The notes under the pieces are model-generated. The model saw nothing but the letters and a program-made list of their open reading frames with translations, did not search any database and had not been told where the DNA came from. Positions 62,835 through 64,000 of a stretch of 64,000 bases of DNA are shown here, in pieces (position 1 is the stretch's first letter; every line of letters starts with the position of its first letter). The stretch is from the NCBI RefSeq assembly GCF_900996225.1, contig NZ_CAAJGL010000134.1, positions 1 to 64,000 on the forward strand, read 5' to 3'. Source of the DNA: Paraburkholderia sp. BCC1884 (GTDB taxonomy: Bacteria > Pseudomonadota > Gammaproteobacteria > Burkholderiales > Burkholderiaceae). A program made the position numbers and the translations under genes.

Positions 62835-64000
62835 GTGAAGAATTCCCCCCAATCTATCGCTTCGACCGGCCAGCCGCGCTGCGCGCGGCCAACCGGTGCA
62901 ATCGGTGCGCGTGCGGCATTACGTGGCGCTCAGACGCTGACGTCGATGGCCTATGCGAGCGCGTTGCTCGCCAGTACGGCCGGCTCGGCTCTGGCATTCG
63001 AGCCGGTTGACCCGGCCAGTCGCGCGATCCTGGACCAACAGCAGAAATCGCTGCTCGATCAGGCGCGCGAACAACGCGAAGGTCTGAGTGCACGTGAGCC
63101 TGATGCATCGGCCAGGGCGCCACGGACCTCGGCTGCGCAAACGCAGGACGCGCTCGACGGTCAAGCCTGTATGCCGGTCGAGCGTGTCGGCTTCGCCGGC
63201 GCCGCGTTGCTGCCAGAGGGACTGAAACAGCAGATTGCAGCCGACGCAAGCGGTCGTTGCCTCGATAACGCCGCGCTCGCACGCATCCTCGATAAGGTCA
63301 ACGACTGGTACGTCGACCACGGTTACGTTACGAGCCATGCATGGCTGCCGAAACGCGAAAGCGGTAGCCGCGTGCTGGTGGTCGAGGCTGCCGAAGGGCG
63401 GCTGTCGCGCGTCTATTTTGCAGACGGCGACGGCGCGACCCGTGCCGACAGCGCGGCACGCACGGCGTTTGCCGGCACGGCCGGCGAGCCGTTGAACTTG
63501 CGCGATGTCGAGCAAGGCGTGGATCAGATCGACCGGCTGGTGCCCGGCGGCGTGAAGGCGGCGGTGCGCGCTGCGCCGCAGGCAGGGTATTCGGATGTCG
63601 TGCTTGCCGGGCAACCAATCCGTGCATTCAACTTCGCCGTGAGCGCGGATAACAGCGGTCAGCGCTCAACCGGCCGCGACATGCTTGGCGCGGGCGTCAC
63701 GATCAACAATGTAGTCGGTCTCGCCGAACAGGTCGGTGCGTCGGTATCCAGTACGCCGGCGCTGCACGGCGATCGCTTTCGGCGGACGTATAACGCCTTC
63801 GCCACGCTGCCCCTGGGCTACTGGACCTTTAGCTACGCGGCTGCGGCCGGCAGTTACGCGGTGCCGGTAAACGCGCTGGGCGTCACCATGCGCTATCACG
63901 GTAGCAGTTTGCAGAACCGTTTCACGATCGCGCGCACGCTAGAGCGCGACGCGTCACGCAAAGTGGACGCGTTCGTATCGTTGTCCAATTACGTCGGCAA
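62835..64000 (+). CDS. ShlB/FhaC/HecB-family two-partner secretion transporter (TpsB), cut by window end
   Basis: At least 388 residues, open to the right edge. A signal region ends near AGSALA (about 55), then a Gln-rich linker (LDQQQKSLLDQAREQREG). A POTRA_2-type domain follows (MPVERVGFAGAALLPEGLKQQI, then CLDNAALARILDKVNDWYVDHGYVTSHAWLPKR). A ShlB-type barrel begins near LRDVEQGVDQIDRLVPGG and continues through VLAGQPIRAFNFAVSADNSGQRSTGRD. The family exports large TpsA adhesins or haemolysins through the outer membrane. GTG 62835 is the probable start; GTG 62826 is in frame just upstream. The TpsA partner should lie beyond 64000. Confidence 0.88.
   Translation, partial: MKNSPQSIASTGQPRCARPTGAIGARAALRGAQTLTSMAYASALLASTAGSALAFEPVDPASRAILDQQQKSLLDQAREQREGLSAREPDASARAPRTSAAQTQDALDGQACMPVERVGFAGAALLPEGLKQQIAADASGRCLDNAALARILDKVNDWYVDHGYVTSHAWLPKRESGSRVLVVEAAEGRLSRVYFADGDGATRADSAARTAFAGTAGEPLNLRDVEQGVDQIDRLVPGGVKAAVRAAPQAGYSDVVLAGQPIRAFNFAVSADNSGQRSTGRDMLGAGVTINNVVGLAEQVGASVSSTPALHGDRFRRTYNAFATLPLGYWTFSYAAAAGSYAVPVNALGVTMRYHGSSLQNRFTIARTLERDASRKVDAFVSLSNYVG

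Overview
The window is high-GC chromosomal DNA. Gene content and order (IclR-dgoK-dgoA, araFGH, pyrF type 2, thiL-pgpA-pncC, edd-eda under HexR, fur/bamE, dapB-exbB-exbD and leuS-lptE-holA-proA, Burkholderia-type trimeric autotransporters) point to a betaproteobacterium of the Burkholderia/Paraburkholderia group, probably the main chromosome. The genus is inferred from gene families and order; no rRNA or tRNA gene was seen.

Layout. 1-980: gene-free DNA holding a long palindromic intergenic element. 981-11579: one sugar locus on the + strand (IclR regulator, DgoK, DgoA, a short-chain dehydrogenase, AraFGH importer, second dehydrogenase, SMP-30 lactonase, aldose 1-epimerase). It encodes import and oxidation of L-arabinose/D-galactose, but the sugar-acid dehydratase is missing. 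11659-21437: housekeeping genes (pyrF; thiL-pgpA-pncC-cupin; malic enzyme maeB; a secreted guanyl-specific RNase with a barstar inhibitor; rsmE; a VOC protein; a spermidine synthase), plus a probable unannotated small RNA antisense to the space between maeB and the RNase. 21715-24843: tktA and gapA. 24934-28896: a FadR/GntR repressor divergent from a DctA-type carrier, allantoicase and ureidoglycolate lyase, with matching palindromic operators. 29058-32714: fur, bamE, dapB, exbB, exbD.

32849-56548 is the most unusual part. Two trimeric autotransporter adhesin genes face away from each other, at 32849-35629 (-) and 44386-55697 (+). Between them lie the core genes leuS, lptE, holA, proA and hemJ and two small exported NTF2-like proteins. 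The first ~0.8 kb of the two adhesin genes is almost identical and forms an inverted repeat around an ~8.8-kb essential segment. The second adhesin is giant (about 3,770 residues if intact) and carries long internal duplications. As read here it has a one-base frameshift near 45590. An OmpA-like lipoprotein follows it.

56619-62493 is a gluconate/Entner-Doudoroff unit: hexR facing edd-eda, with two HexR-type operators between them, then a gluconate permease and gluconokinase. The window ends inside a TpsB/ShlB-type two-partner secretion transporter (62835 to the edge). The sugar modules converge: galactose and gluconate both enter as keto-deoxy sugar acids cleaved to pyruvate and glyceraldehyde-3-phosphate, and gapA and tktA lie on the same stretch.
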